Part shown: positions 53,440 to 64,000 of the stretch, piece after piece
How the letters are laid out: every line of letters starts with the position of its first letter
How positions within the stretch are numbered: the first letter of the stretch is position 1
Assembly: GCA_047967505.1 (NCBI GenBank)
Contig: CM106541.1
Direction: 5' to 3' (one strand)
Origin: Dipteris shenzhenensis
Taxonomy: Eukaryota > Polypodiophyta > Polypodiopsida > Gleicheniales
DNA: 64,000 nt
Program-made: the position numbers and the translations under genes
The notes under the pieces: generated by a model
Databases searched by the model: none
What the model was told of the DNA's origin: nothing
Seen by the model: only the letters and a program-made list of their open reading frames with translations

Positions 53440-54758
53440 GCACATATTAGAGGCTAAGGTATGGTATAATCTAAAAAACAAATAGCTCTGCAACATGCAG
53501 AATGCATTAAACATTGAAAACCAAATGATGGAGGAGCTGAAAGGGGAGAATGCAGAAACTAGAAAGGTGATGCAAGAACTACGAGAGAGCTTCAAGGCCA
53601 AGAAGGATGGGGCAGAGAGCAGCCGGGGTGGAGAAGACAATGAGATAGCTCCCTAGGCCAAGAAGGATGCAAAGAGCAGCCCTATGGTGGAGCAAGTTCT
53701 AGCCACCACTGTGGAGCAAGTTTCAGCCACTGCGGTGGAGCAATTTGCAACAGCCATGGTGATGGTTATTTTTTTGAAACACTATTGGAAGTCCAAAGAG
53801 CAAGCTACAAGACCCTGCAAGAAGATTAGGATATATGTTTGCATGAGATTTTTGTGGCTTTCAACAGTTATGAAAAGCGTTCCGCATGAGAGATTCCCAA
53901 ACGAGAGTGGAAGTCTTGGAAACGGCCCATGAAGATGTTTTTTAGCAATTTACGCAACTTCAAGAGATGCTGAGGGATTCAAAAGAAGCTATTGCACAGA
54001 GTGAGCAAAAAGTTGAGGAGATGAAGGAGAACATCTGCACCCTTAGGATGAGGGAGGAAGGAGAACATCCGTAGCCTTAGGATGAGGGAGGAAGGCGAAC
54101 ATCCATAGCCTTAGGATGAGGAAGGATGAGGGAGGAAGGAGAACATCTGTAGCCTTATGAGGGAGGAAGGCGAACATCCACAGCCTTAGGATGAGGAAGG
54201 ATGAGGGAGGAAGGAATCAAGAAGCAACTTTGTCATGTACAGAGCAAGACTGTGATATTGACGGTCGCAACAGTTAAATCGGATGCATGTCCTACTATTC
54301 AACAGGATCCGAAATGCATGGTCTACCAAACCCCCATCATAGATGACTTTTGTATCCGATGGCCTACGTGCTACAACCCTGTGCATGTTTTTTGCTTTGG
54401 AGTGTTTGTGCATACAAAATCTCTATGTAGAGAATGCCATTTGCCATTGCCCAAGTCATGGACAGATCAAATGTGCCTGCCTGCTACAGCTATCTATGAC
54501 GAGAAAGTAGATGCTGCAGCTCGAATTGCCATTTACGCAAAAGATCTGAAAGACAAGGAGCTCAAATCGAAGAAGGCCAAGACTGAGCCTGACTGCGAGG
54601 AAAAGGAGCCTAAAGGGAGGAACCATCCCCCTTTAGGAAAGGAGCAAGAAGGACCGAGCCTGCAAGTAGGAAGCTCAAATCAAGGAAAGAGGAAGCGGCA
54701 TGAAGGGAAGGGCTGGGCCCCTACAGGAAGGAACCAGCCCCATTCTAAAAAGGAGTAA
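53440..54758 (+). pseudogene. Coiled-coil ORF family E, copy 2, with RING-like C-terminus
   Basis: It begins with the same helical segment as the minus-strand copy at 17046-18060 (NALNIENQMMEELKGENAET, KVMQELRESFKAKKDGAESS). A 27-bp tandem repeat (VEQVxATT, about 53690-53757) and a second coil (54000-54050) follow, then a ~43-bp tandem array. The last part is open from 54201 to 54758 (185 codons). It carries spaced Cys/His residues C..., FCIRWPTC, VHVFCF, LCRECHLPLPKSW, reminiscent of a RING or zinc-finger fold, then a lysine-rich tail (KSKKAKTEPDCEEKEPKGRN). The zinc role is inferred; key spacing differs from classical RING. Confidence 0.5.
54040..54222 (+). repeat. ~43-52-bp tandem repeat, about four units
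   Basis: GATGAGGGAGGAAGG(A/C)GAACATC(C/T)(G/A)(T/C)AGCCTTA is repeated with small indels. Confidence 0.9.
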
Positions 54759-54954
54759 GGAGGGCCGAGCCTGCAATCAGGGAGCTCAACAAGGAGTCCT
54801 TGAGATGTAATCTGAAGTAAAGGAGTCTTTGAGATTGTAATCTGTGTGTAATCTATTGAATTGTTAATCTTCTCCAGAGTTTACTTGGGCAATGTTTTCT
54901 CAGCTATGGGAATAGATAGTGTCCTTTGATCCATGCCAATGTGGTGATAATAAT

Positions 54955-55100
54955 GAGATGAAAGATTTTGATTAGATCACTAATGTGAGACTAAAAGATT
55001 TCGATTAGTGAACTAATGTGAGACAAAATATTTCAATTAGACAACTAATGTGAGATGAAAGATTTCGATTAGACAACTAACATGAGACTGAAGAATGAGA
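54955..55100 (+). repeat. ~36-bp tandem repeat, four units
   Basis: GATGAAAGATTT(T/C)GATTAGA-CACTAATGTGAGA is repeated with substitutions. Confidence 0.9.
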
Positions 55101-55252
55101 AGGTTGGGCTCAATGAACTCTCTCCCTATTTAAGTGCAGTGCAAACACAACAAAAATCTCATTATGAAATCTAGCCCCAAAATTCTGTACACCAATCCAC
55201 CTACTGCGAATCTATGGCATACCCAAAAAACTTTGGAATACCTTTGTTCTAT

Positions 55253-55801
55253 CTAAAAATGATGTTGGATGGCACCCTCACAGAAATAGACCCAGAGACA
55301 TAGGAGGAAAATAGCTGCTACTGCAAGGAGGACATGCTTCGGTGGTGGGTGTATTACTTGGAGTCGGCAGAAATGGTGAATATTAATTTCCCTGGCTATT
55401 GTTTTTCTTGCTCCTTTAAGATACTTGTCAAGCTCATGATGTAGGTTTCTTTTGGTAGGATATGATAGAGGTGCAAAGATGTATAGAGGGCAAAGACTAG
55501 GATGAAGAGGACCCCTAGCAAAAGGAGCAGTTACTATGGGTGTATAAGCCAGCAGAGTCAAGCAAGCAGTGTGTAATCTGAGTGTGTGAAGAGGTCTGCC
55601 ATTGTGCAGCAAATTGGCCTCAAGAGCTAGGAGATGCTTGCTATAGAGAGGTTGATAAGATAGTTGGGAGTCTAGAATTTCCTTGGAAAAGCAAAATGTC
55701 ATCATGTTTAAAAATAAATAAAAATCTTGCATACATTTCTTGAACTTGTGGATGTTCTCATGGTGCTCGTAATACCTGATTTTGTATCGACCTGCTTCCA
55801 T
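55253..55801 (-). CDS. Unidentified 182-codon open frame
   Basis: An intact minus-strand frame from ATG 55801: MEAGRYKIRYYEHHENIHKF, a histidine/leucine-rich middle (HLLALEANLLHNGRPLHTLR), and near the C-terminus a hydrophobic VLLAVAAIFLLCLWVYF segment that could span a membrane. No family is recognised. It lies 3' of the transposase-like gene on the same strand. Chance openness cannot be excluded. Confidence 0.3.
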   Translation of the reverse strand: MEAGRYKIRYYEHHENIHKFKKCMQDFYLFLNMMTFCFSKEILDSQLSYQPLYSKHLLALEANLLHNGRPLHTLRLHTACLTLLAYTPIVTAPFARGPLHPSLCPLYIFAPLSYPTKRNLHHELDKYLKGARKTIAREINIHHFCRLQVIHPPPKHVLLAVAAIFLLCLWVYFCEGAIQHHF

Positions 55802-55808
55802 GTTAGTA

Positions 55809-56345
55809 CTTAAATGTTTTAAGTAGCTTGGTGGTTGAAATCTGATGGTTAACTATAACCAGTCTAAAGGGCATTAGCAATGTGCAACAAATTTTAGGAT
55901 AGCACGGCAGTAGTGTAGGGATAGCATGGTACTTAAATGTAGGGATAGCATGGTAGTAGTATAGGGATAGCATGGTACTTAAATGTTTTAAGTAGCCCGG
56001 TGGTTGAAATCTAACAGTTAACTATAACCAGTCTAAAGGGCACTAGCACTGTGCAACAAATTTCAGGATAGCACGGCAGTAGTGTAAGGATAGCATGGTA
56101 GTAGTGCAAGATATTTGTTGCACTAAGATATGAACAGCCACCAGCATGGTGGTTTGCTTCTATTATTACAAGATGAATGGATTCATTATGGGAAACCAGT
56201 GCGATGGTTGTTGGGATATACTAAAAGCAAGCTTGGGATGAAATCTGACGGTTAACGAAACGATAAATAGTTTAAAGGGCACTGTTTTAGTATAGCACTA
56301 TGCAACAAATTTTAGGATAACACAGTAGTAGTGTAGGGATAGCAC
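55809..56345 (+). repeat. Three diverged units with GGTGGTTGAAATCT
   Basis: TAAATGTTTTAAGTAGC(T/C)(T/C)GGTGGTTGAAATCT...GGTTAACTATAACCAGTCTAAAGGGCA...TGCAACAAATTT(T/C)AGGATAGCACGGCAGTAGTG starts at about 55809 and 55979, and a shorter version at about 56238. Shorter ATAGCATGG and CCAGCATGGTGGTT motifs lie between and after them (to about 56470). Confidence 0.9.
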
Positions 56346-56559
56346 AATTGCAGGATAAGTTATCACCAGCATGGTGGTTGGTTTGCATTAGGATATTTAT
56401 AGCCACTAGTGTGGTGATTTGCTCCTATTATTTTACCATTTGGGATTTATAAAGACAATTTAATAAAACTAGCACAGTAGTTGTTTGGGATATATACTAA
56501 AAATAAGCAGTCTCGATACAAATTCCATTTTGTAGAACAAGTGGACATATTGTTTCCCT

Positions 56560-59500
56560 GCAATGAGACTACATACATTTTCTTAGTACTATCTCAGTCA
56601 TCCTTGTCTGCCGCTCCAAGACACCCCAAGATGTACTCATGCATGTCTAAATCCAATTTGAAGACACTCTTGCCCATCTTTCGTTGTGGCATAGGTTGCA
56701 TCTGGAACTTAATAGCTCTTACTAGATGAGAGTACACACATGTTTGTGGACTCTTATGTAGGAGTTTGTAATTGCAGCCTCTCTTGGATGTCTTTTTATA
56801 CCAAAAAGCTCCGACTACTACATCCCACTTCTTATAGGTTGTTTTTCGATTATCCGTAAATGTTTCCTTAACCTTGTACTTAGGTTTTGTGCACTACCAC
56901 AGAAAGTATGGGTCATCTTCCTCGTTCTCCCCAGAATCTGCGACAATTGCAAAGTTATCCCCCTCTTCCAGATAGTCAGTGAGGTCATTGAAACTCTCCC
57001 CAAATTGTGGCGAGCCGTTTGTCTCTCCATTGTTTGTCACTCCATCTGGACGTAGAGGGAAAGCTTGAACTCGCTCCCATGTCTTCACAGTTGCAATGTT
57101 CTCACAACCGTCATGATCCCCTATGATGCACACACTGTAGAAACAAGAAAGTTTTCTTGTTTTGATCAGTTGATTGTTTGAAAAGCCCCATATGTTGTGC
57201 AGACCACAAACTCCTTTAATTTTCTCGCCATCGTGCCAGATTCTCCTTTGCACTTCATCCACTTTCACTTCATGGAACACTCTACATACTACAGTATTCT
57301 TAAGGCTTTGTTTACTATATGTTAAATGCAGACCTGTGGAGAGGTTGGCTGTAAGCCATGTTACAGCATCATGGGCATCATTGAGTTTTTCTTGAGGGTA
57401 TGCTAATTGGTGTTTAAATAGAGCTTGCTTAATAACAACACCGCATCCATCATGTTCACCCTTGCCATGGCTAGACCCGAAGAAATTCCACATCATGTCT
57501 AGACCACCAATCAGGGATTTGAACCTTGAGACGAAGTAGAATCCATGTGCTGATTTAAATTGAGAGGCAGAACCATCTTACCACACCCAATGTTGTTTCA
57601 TACTTTCTACATGGGGATTTTTCTTTTTCAACCATTCCCAATGCGATAGAAAAGCATGCTACACAAATAGGGTGGTATGTTCCCTATCATTTGAAATGTA
57701 GAAATGGTAAGTGCGTTGCCTTGACCTGGACTCCTATGAGTCAACAAGAAGATTGGCATCAGGCATGGAAGAATCAAGCAAATGACTGTACATGATATGC
57801 ACAAGAATTGTTATCTACTTGTTGTACCAGTGAGCACTTTGTATCTCATCTTGTTCTTGAAAAGAATAATTTTCTGCAAAATCTATGATAGATACAATAG
57901 TGTCATGGGGAAAATTGGCAAGGCACGTCCTGAACTACTTATCCTGCCAGCTAGTCATGAAATTGTGAAGCACATATTTTGGGATGGATTGAACCACGTG
58001 ACCTACAAGCTCCCTTGGCTAGGTACTCTTATATGACAGTAGACATCTCTTTTTATTGGATCCTTCAACATTGACATTTTCAAATCTCCTCCATTTGAGA
58101 GCAACATGGTTGTCTTCCATCATTTCATTTGGATAGACATTGAATGTCTTCTTCTTTAGCTTCAAACTGCAATGCTTGCGCATGTGCCACAGATGCATTC
58201 ATGCCTGTGCCACTCATGGTCTCCCTTTGGACAAACCACTGGCTCCCACAGAGACCTCAGGCTACAAAACCTACCCTCCCTTGCAACACATGATGAGAAT
58301 ATAGGGGGGATCCAGGTGGCATCGATCCCCATGGAGCAATGCTCCAACATGAGTAGACCTCAAGTCATTCACAGCTTACCGGGCCAAGTCAAAATCTATT
58401 TGTGTTTTGCAACAACAAACATTCATGTCTTTGAGTTTCCTTATGTACCAAGGCTTACAATGCTCAAAGGTCCTCTGCCCAATTGAAATGTCAGGATTCT
58501 GATCCACAAACTTAAACAACTCCATCTGCTAACCCAACATGTAGGAACAACAGAACAATTAGCCCCCTTTTTGCTACTACTAAAAGAATACAAAACACAT
58601 TCTAATTAAAGTATATAATAAAGCAAAACAATTTTCAACCACCGTGCTGGTTTAGGACAGTCACAATTTCAATCACCAAGCTGGTTTAGGACATGTTTAG
58701 GACAATCAACCACCGGGCTAGTTTAGGACATGTTTAGAATAGACACAATTTCAACCACCGGGATGGTTTAGGACACTGTCACAGTTTCAACCACTGGGAT
58801 GGTTTAGCCTGACGGTCTCAACTTCACATATTAGACAATAACAAGTATATTGCTTTTCATTTCTGAATTTCACCATTAGAAAATAACAATATATTTCTTT
58901 TCATTTCTGAATTCCACAATTTAAAAGTGGTATATGACCCGAATAGCAGGAAATTAAATTTAACAAATTTAAGTACTAAGAAACACAATAATTTTAACCA
59001 CTGGGCTGGTCAATAACTAATGTGTGTTCAACCACGCTGGTTCAAGACAATCACATAACTGGTGATTGAGTTGAAGAAGCCACAGTCGCATGATGTTCCA
59101 ACCACCAGGCTGGTTTAGTAAAATAACAGTATATTGTTGTTAATTTCTGCTCAACCATGCCATCGGGATGGACAACAACTAATGTGTGTTCAACCATGGT
59201 GGTTCAGGACAATCACATAACTAGCAATTGAGTTGAACCAGCCTACGGTTGCATGATGTTCCAACCACCGGGCTAGTTTAGGACAATCACATTTAGTCCA
59301 AGCTTGATTTAAGAAATGAAACAAGTAAACTATCCCAAAGCTCAATCACAAACAACCATCGGGTTGGTTTAGGCACCACTGACCTACGTTGTATCTAACA
59401 TGTGTATGATGTGCTCCTCAAACACCTTGCATCCCGTCTACTTCTTATAGATGTCCTTTTTATTTGGCAAAACTCTCATATTTTCGTGCCAAAACATCAT

Positions 59501-59998
59501 CACTATAGCAATGACTTTCGCACTTAGGCTGTCTCTCCTTTTCTTACGTTCTATTGAAGCCCACAGACTTCTCGGAGCGGGATGATCATGCATTTCTTCT
59601 GCTCTACATTCAACCGATGGAGCCACGTTGGTCCTTCTGATTAACAACATCTTCGACATTGCGTGCCCAAGCCATTTCTCCTTTGTTTTAGCGACAACTG
59701 CTTCTTGATGCTCTGCAAGGAGTCTTCTCTCATCTCGTTGTTTCTCCCTTCACGGATGTTTTAAAACTTTCTTCCATTGCCGTTTCGATATTCTGCCAGT
59801 GCTTTCCTCAACTCGCACTCTGTTTTGTGCCTTGACCTGGCTTTTCGGCTTTCCTATCTTGCAGCCTTTGTCTGCTTCTCTTGCAAGCCATGGTGAGCTA
59901 CACGTTGCCATTAATGCAATGGCCACGATCAGTAGTCCAGAAAACCTAGAGAAGCTAGCTCTGGTGAGGCAAGCAAAGAATAGAAAACAATTACCCAA
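56560..59998 (-). pseudogene. Multi-exon DDE-type transposase-like gene
   Basis: Upstream exon (about 59998-59375): KKRRDSLSAKVIAIVMMFWH, ENMRVLPNKKDIYKK, FEEHIIHMLD. After an ~850-bp intron (acceptor GGGTTAGCAG, exon from 58525): MELFKFVDQNPDISIGQRTF, MNVCCCKTQIDFDLAR, and in another frame a Cys/His cluster CPKGDHEWHRHECICGTC. Then VSIIDFAENYSFQEQDEIQS, HWYNK, FYISNDREHTTLFV, DGSASQFKSAHGFYFVSRFK, MMWNFFGSSHGKGEHDGCGV (an intact 200-codon stretch, 57496-56894), and past a TAG, CTKPKYKVKETFTDNRKTTY. The Asp of DFAENY, the Asp of DGSASQF and the Glu of HGKGEHDG would suit a DDE triad. That assignment and the resemblance to transposon proteins of other eukaryotes are inference. About ten stops and two frame changes. 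Confidence 0.6.
58640..59380 (-). repeat. Array of CAACCACCGGGCTGGTTTAGG motifs in the transposase intron
   Basis: About ten copies, written on the plus strand as (C)AACCACCG(G/T)G(C/A)TGGTTTAGGACA, with variable spacers such as ATCACA and TGTTCAACCA. In the opposite orientation the same core (AGCCCGGTGGTTG) occurs in the 3' flank at 55826-56410. The core is an imperfect palindrome. Confidence 0.85.
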
Positions 59999-59999
59999 A

Positions 60000-60975
60000 A
60001 GAAGACAATGTCAAACCAAAGTCTGCACAAGGTCACGTTGAGGTGCATGCGGGTTATAGGGCATTAGCAGGGTAGGGGTAGGTTGTAGGTAAATCTTCCA
60101 AGATTTGATGGGCAGGAGGTGTGAAAATTCAGAATTTGTGGGAGTAGAAAACTTTTAGCTGTTGGTTTTTCCCCCGTTCGACGATACACATCAGCAGACT
60201 TGGATATCCCAAAAAGTTGCAATGTGGCCTAAAATGCTTCCAAATACAAATAGGCCAAAGGGCATGCTATTGGGTTTGATGCTATGTATTATTAAATGCA
60301 ATGACCTTTGGCATGCTTATGAGCCATATAGCAAGCAAGTGCATGGAAAAAGAAAAAATTCAAAATTGTAAATAGTGTTGGATTTATTAAAATATCTTTG
60401 AACATGCACAAATTGCACTTTTGCAACTTCTTCCAATTTAGCATGAATCTAGATACCAATACCAACAACTATCAATGTTTTAACACCACCATGCACTAGA
60501 CCCAATAGTTTGGATTCCAAATGTTGAATCCGTTTTGGTTTTTAACAAAACAAAAAAAAGTTATGGAGCATGCCCTCAAATGGGTATGCATCACTTTAGC
60601 ACAATATTAGAGGCCCTTTGAACCATGCATAATGATCTCATTTAGGTGTGTCCTTGTGTTGAGGAGAAGCTCATGTAGTGTACTTTAGAATGATTACTTG
60701 GTTGCATATATGTATAGAACAAAATAATATTTTTGAATAAATTGCTATATCCTATAGCCTTTAGAATGCATGCTTCACATGCAACATAGCACTTGCAATG
60801 CTTTAACAGTCTTGTTTCAAATCCTTATTCCATAATTTTTTGCTCTCATGTTCAAGTTTGAAATGTGTACTACAACTTGAAGACAAAGTTTGCCGAATTC
60901 CGTTGAGCAATGCATAAGTTATGGGTTATGCAAAATACCCATATACAGAAAAGTCTCTGAACCTCACCAAAAATG
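60000..60975. other. Unassigned region
   Basis: AT-rich with short frames; nothing recognised. Confidence 0.4.
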
Positions 60976-61809
60976 GCTACACCCAAGCAAACAATGATCC
61001 GATTAGTCAATCATCTCTAGAAAATTTTGATGAAAAAGAGTAAGAACTACCAAAAACACCCCAAAAAGTGCCGCAGCAACTTAGATACTCTACTAGGGAA
61101 ATCATACCACCTACCAGATTCACATATGCTCAGAAAGGCAAAGCAATTTAGGCCGAAACCACCAACTATGATCTTATGACTACCATCATGGGTACAAAAG
61201 TGCCAATGTACTTCAAAGATACAGTTGATGAGCCAGAATGGCAAACTACTATGAATGAAGAAATGTAAGCTTTGTACAAGAATAATACTTGAGAGTTATG
61301 CAACCTTCCACCAAGAAAGAAGGTAATTGCAAACAAATGGATATACAAAGTGAAGTACAATCTAGATGGAAGTATTGAAACATACAAAGCCATACTAGTT
61401 GCAAAAGGATTTGCACAGCAATATGGTCAAGACTATGATGAGACTTATGCTACAGACGTTGCAAAGATGGATTCCATATGGTTCTTGATATCACTAGTGA
61501 CACTCAGCAAATGGACTGTGTACCAGCTCGATGTCAAGAATGCTTTTCTAAATGGTTACCTAGACGAGGAAGTCTACATGCAACAACGAGTAGGTTATGT
61601 TGAACCAAGAAAGGAGAATCAGGTTTTCTATCTCAAGAAAAGTCTCTATGGCTTAAAGTAAGCACCCAAAAGTACATTCAAGGGGTGTAAGCACCCAAAA
61701 GTCCATTCAAGGGGTGTGTTGGAATGTAATGCTAAGTCCTTCTTTGATTCCCCAGAACTATTATCTTAAGGGAAGGCCTACTTCATGATGTTGATCTTGA
61801 GGGAAGGTG
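60976..61809 (+). pseudogene. Ty1/copia RT fragment, family C
   Basis: Linker with RYSTREIIPPTRFTYAQKG, then RT: MGTKVPMYFKDTVDEPEWQT, KVIANKWIYKVKYNLDGSIE, VAKGFAQQYGQDYDETYATD, LDVKNAFLNGYLDEEVYMQQ, FYLKKSLYGLK. RT then jumps (about 61660) to the Pol end/polypurine region (TTGAGGGAAGG), so the YVDD box and RNase H are deleted. Stops fit Q or W codons (e.g. GLK-TAA-AP). Same family as 18942-20445. Confidence 0.9.
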
Positions 61810-62045
61810 TTGAGAAACCATGCTCAACATCATGTGAACATATGTGCATAGCACTAACACATATAGAGTGCTATAAAGGAAAGGGTTAAATGCCCTAACC
61901 CTAACCCTAACCCTAAAAGGGTTTGTATATATTCTACAATCTCAACTAAATCTAGTGTATAGTTAGTCATTTGTGGTGTGCTCTCTAGTTGTGCCCTCTC
62001 TCCTAATCTCCACTCTTCTCCTCTCCCCTCTTCATATTTTGTCAG
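61810..62045 (+). repeat. 3' LTR, family C
   Basis: TGTTGAGAAACC to TTCATATTTTGTCA, directly after the polypurine tract. It contains GCCCTAACCCTAACCCTAAC (61892 onward) upstream of GTATATATTC, in the same order as in the other family C LTRs. Confidence 0.93.
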
Positions 62046-62117
62046 TATGCTGCTATTAATAATAGAAAGGGGGGGCGAGGAAGAAAAAATAGAGAGATGA
62101 AAGGAGAAAAGGGTAGA

Positions 62118-62180
62118 AAGTGTGTGTGTGTGTGTGTGTGTGTGTCTGTGTGTCTGTGTGTCTGTGTGTGTGTGTGTGCT
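62118..62180 (+). repeat. (TG)n microsatellite
   Basis: TG units with TGTC interruptions. Confidence 0.97.
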
Positions 62181-64000
62181 TACTTCAATTAAATAACTTG
62201 GAACATAAGAGAGGAAATTTATAACAAGGTATAAAGGAATAAAATGTAAAATTAGAAATTAATGAATTAGATATATGAGAAGGGGCAAAAAAACTAAATA
62301 AAATTTAAATATTAACAAAAACCAAGAAATAATTAATTAATTAATTAAAGTTTATTAGAGTCTTGGGAAGACCGATGGGTCTATGAGACTGTGAGAAACT
62401 TAAACAAGCCAGCAAAAAGAGTGGAGCTACTAATCAAGCATCCACACCCATACAAAAACAAAAACTATATCCTACATAGTCATATCAAAATAGAAGTAAT
62501 CTATAGCATCACCATCATCATTAGAGCGACTATCATCATAATACAGAGTGAAATGTGCTCCAAGGTCACTGTGGTCCCTCCCTTGTCAAGAGCGAGGAAG
62601 CAATAATTAAAAATTCTACAATACTTTAAAAAATTAATTGCTAAGGTAGTATATGAAAAAACTAAGTTGCTCACTAATTTATTTTAAGGAGGGGTTAAAG
62701 GACTGAATTATGTGTAACGAATTTAAAAAACTAAATGTTAAACAAGAAAATTAATATAAGGAGAGATTATAAATGAGCACCATAATGATATTAGCTTTGG
62801 GTGTAAATTTGGTGTAAATTAAAAGTTTTAGATAAGGGGGGGAAAAGGTTTAAAGAGTTAAAACTTAATAGATAGGGGAAAGGGTAGAAGGTTCAAAGAT
62901 AGGTTTCGAAAGGGGGGTTGGGTAGAAGGGTAAAAAGATAGGGGACTAAAAATGAAGTGTGATGAAAATAAATGATAAATCAGGGAGGGGGAGGGGGGGT
63001 GTAAGAATCATGTAATAAAAAGGTCGGGGTTATGAGAGGGCTTAAATGAAGCTATAATAGGAAAATAATAATTGGGGTTTACAAATAAACTAGCAATGAC
63101 TAACATAACTGACCTTAAAGTCCAAGGTAGGAATGAAGGGCACGAAAGATGCTACAGGTGATGGAGGTTGACAAGGCAAAATATGGCGCAGTAAAGAGGA
63201 TGGCGAGAGGTGGACGAGCAACACACAGTCTGATTGGACAGGACTCATAGAAGGTCAAAGGCAGTCATACATTTGAGGGAGTTGGTAGCTGGGAAGGGGT
63301 GGGATGTGTAGAGCGGGTGGGATGCACAGAGTGGCTAGGCTGAGCTGGGGGTCAGCAGAAAATGAAAGTCGAGGGATTAGCTTAGGCTAGGCCATGTGAA
63401 CAAGGGTTTAAATAATGTGCAGTAATGAGTAGTCGAGGGGGGGGGGGAGACAATCAGGATAGAGCGACAAAAATGAAGGGGCAAGGAGAGGCAGAATAGT
63501 CAAGGGGAAAGGGGGTTAAAGGGGTTGGATTTAGTTAAGTAGAGGGGTTGGGTTTGTTGAGTATAGTTAGGGGGAGGTGTAGTAAGGGAGAGTAGTTATC
63601 TAGAGGAGTTGGGAAATTTGAGTGTAATTAAGGGAGAAGTGGGGGGGGAAAAGGGAAGAAGTAGGAGTCTTTTTTTTTGCAAAAACAATTAAGGCAAATT
63701 TAAGTAAAAATTAAGGGAAATAGGGGGGGATAAGGGGAAAATAGGAAAAAAGGGGAAATTAAGGGGGAAATAGGATTAAAAAGGGAGCTTAGGAAAAATA
63801 GTGAAATAGTGCATGCAAGAGGGAAAAGAGGATTTGGGGGGGGCAAGGGTAGGGAGTGGAGAGAGAAAATTAGAGAGGGGGGGGTAGTTAGGAGGTTTGG
63901 GTAGGTAGATAGTTAGTGTAGTTAAGTAGAAGCGTAGTCAGTTAGGCAAGTGAGGTTAGGGAGTTAGGGGTAGTTAGGAGGTTTGGTTAGTTAGTTAGTG
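62181..64000 (+). repeat. Purine-rich, strand-asymmetric DNA
   Basis: No gene is seen. From about 62660 to the window end the plus strand is strongly A/G-rich, with many GGGG runs and GTTAGG/GTAGTTAG motifs near the end (63890-64000). Confidence 0.7.

Noticed and set aside
58640-59380. CRISPR-like interspersed repeat array
   Set aside because: Motifs are ~21 bp with irregular spacing, imperfect, within an intron of a transposase-like gene; subterminal-type motif array is a better description.
61810-62045. Full-length copia element at 60976-62045
   Set aside because: Only one LTR, no primer site or gag, and RT is fused directly to the Pol end, so it is a deleted fragment.
1-64000. tRNA or rRNA genes
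   Set aside because: The only tRNA-like matches are 12-13-bp primer-binding sites next to LTRs; no cloverleaf or rRNA signature was seen.

Overview
The window is nuclear DNA from a land plant with a large, repeat-rich genome. The evidence is GT-AG introns of about 80-170 bp, Ty1/copia and Ty3/gypsy retrotransposons whose primer-binding sites match initiator tRNA-Met, a hAT remnant, plant-type TATA boxes, AAACCCTAA (telobox-like) motifs and long simple repeats. A fern or another seed-free or early-diverging lineage is plausible, but the species cannot be fixed from sequence alone. No rRNA, tRNA, organelle or bacterial genes were seen, and almost everything recognisable is a mobile element or a broken gene.

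Layout. 1-700: copia gag remnant (-). 1042-5602 and 35010-39216: the two arms of a large, diverged inverted duplication, each carrying one copy of a gene for a secreted or single-pass membrane protein with a C-terminal repeat tail (about 372 and 309 aa). 5603-7163: coiled-coil repeat-family fragment and a 122-bp minisatellite. 7330-12960: gypsy trace, a protein-kinase-like pseudogene, a transposon-like ORF remnant and a hAT transposase remnant. 13594-16565: complete LTR retrotransposon with two LTRs, a TGTAT target duplication and gag only; its 3' LTR contains a captured GDSL-esterase gene fragment. 17046-18060: coiled-coil pseudogene. 18942-20445: complete but internally deleted copia element containing a 186-bp palindrome. 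21380-22460: copia pol remnant. 22916-25565: multi-exon transposase-like gene.

25670-27190 holds the most unusual object: a histone H3-like pseudogene with a TATA box, a very long proline-rich N-terminal tail and three separate stretches resembling the H3 tail. 27657-30666: two unidentified, probably multi-exon genes on the minus strand. 32869-34918 and 40938-44670: the 3' and 5' halves of one copia family, in opposite orientations on either side of the right duplication arm. 45670-47330: second copy of the coiled-coil family, interrupted by a solo LTR. 48608-52270: gypsy gag-RT element interrupted by an LTR fragment. 53440-54758: ORF with a RING-like C-terminus. 55809-59998: DDE-type transposase-like gene with arrays of a GGTGGTTG/CAACCACC motif in one intron and in its 3' flank. 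60976-62045: copia fragment with 3' LTR. 62110-64000: simple and purine-rich DNA.

Together the pieces describe nested insertion and decay rather than a working pathway. Most in-frame stops sit where glutamine (CAG or CAA), arginine (CGA) or tryptophan is expected, which points to C-to-T change at methylated sites. The inverted duplication and the split copia element suggest that a past inversion shaped the locus.
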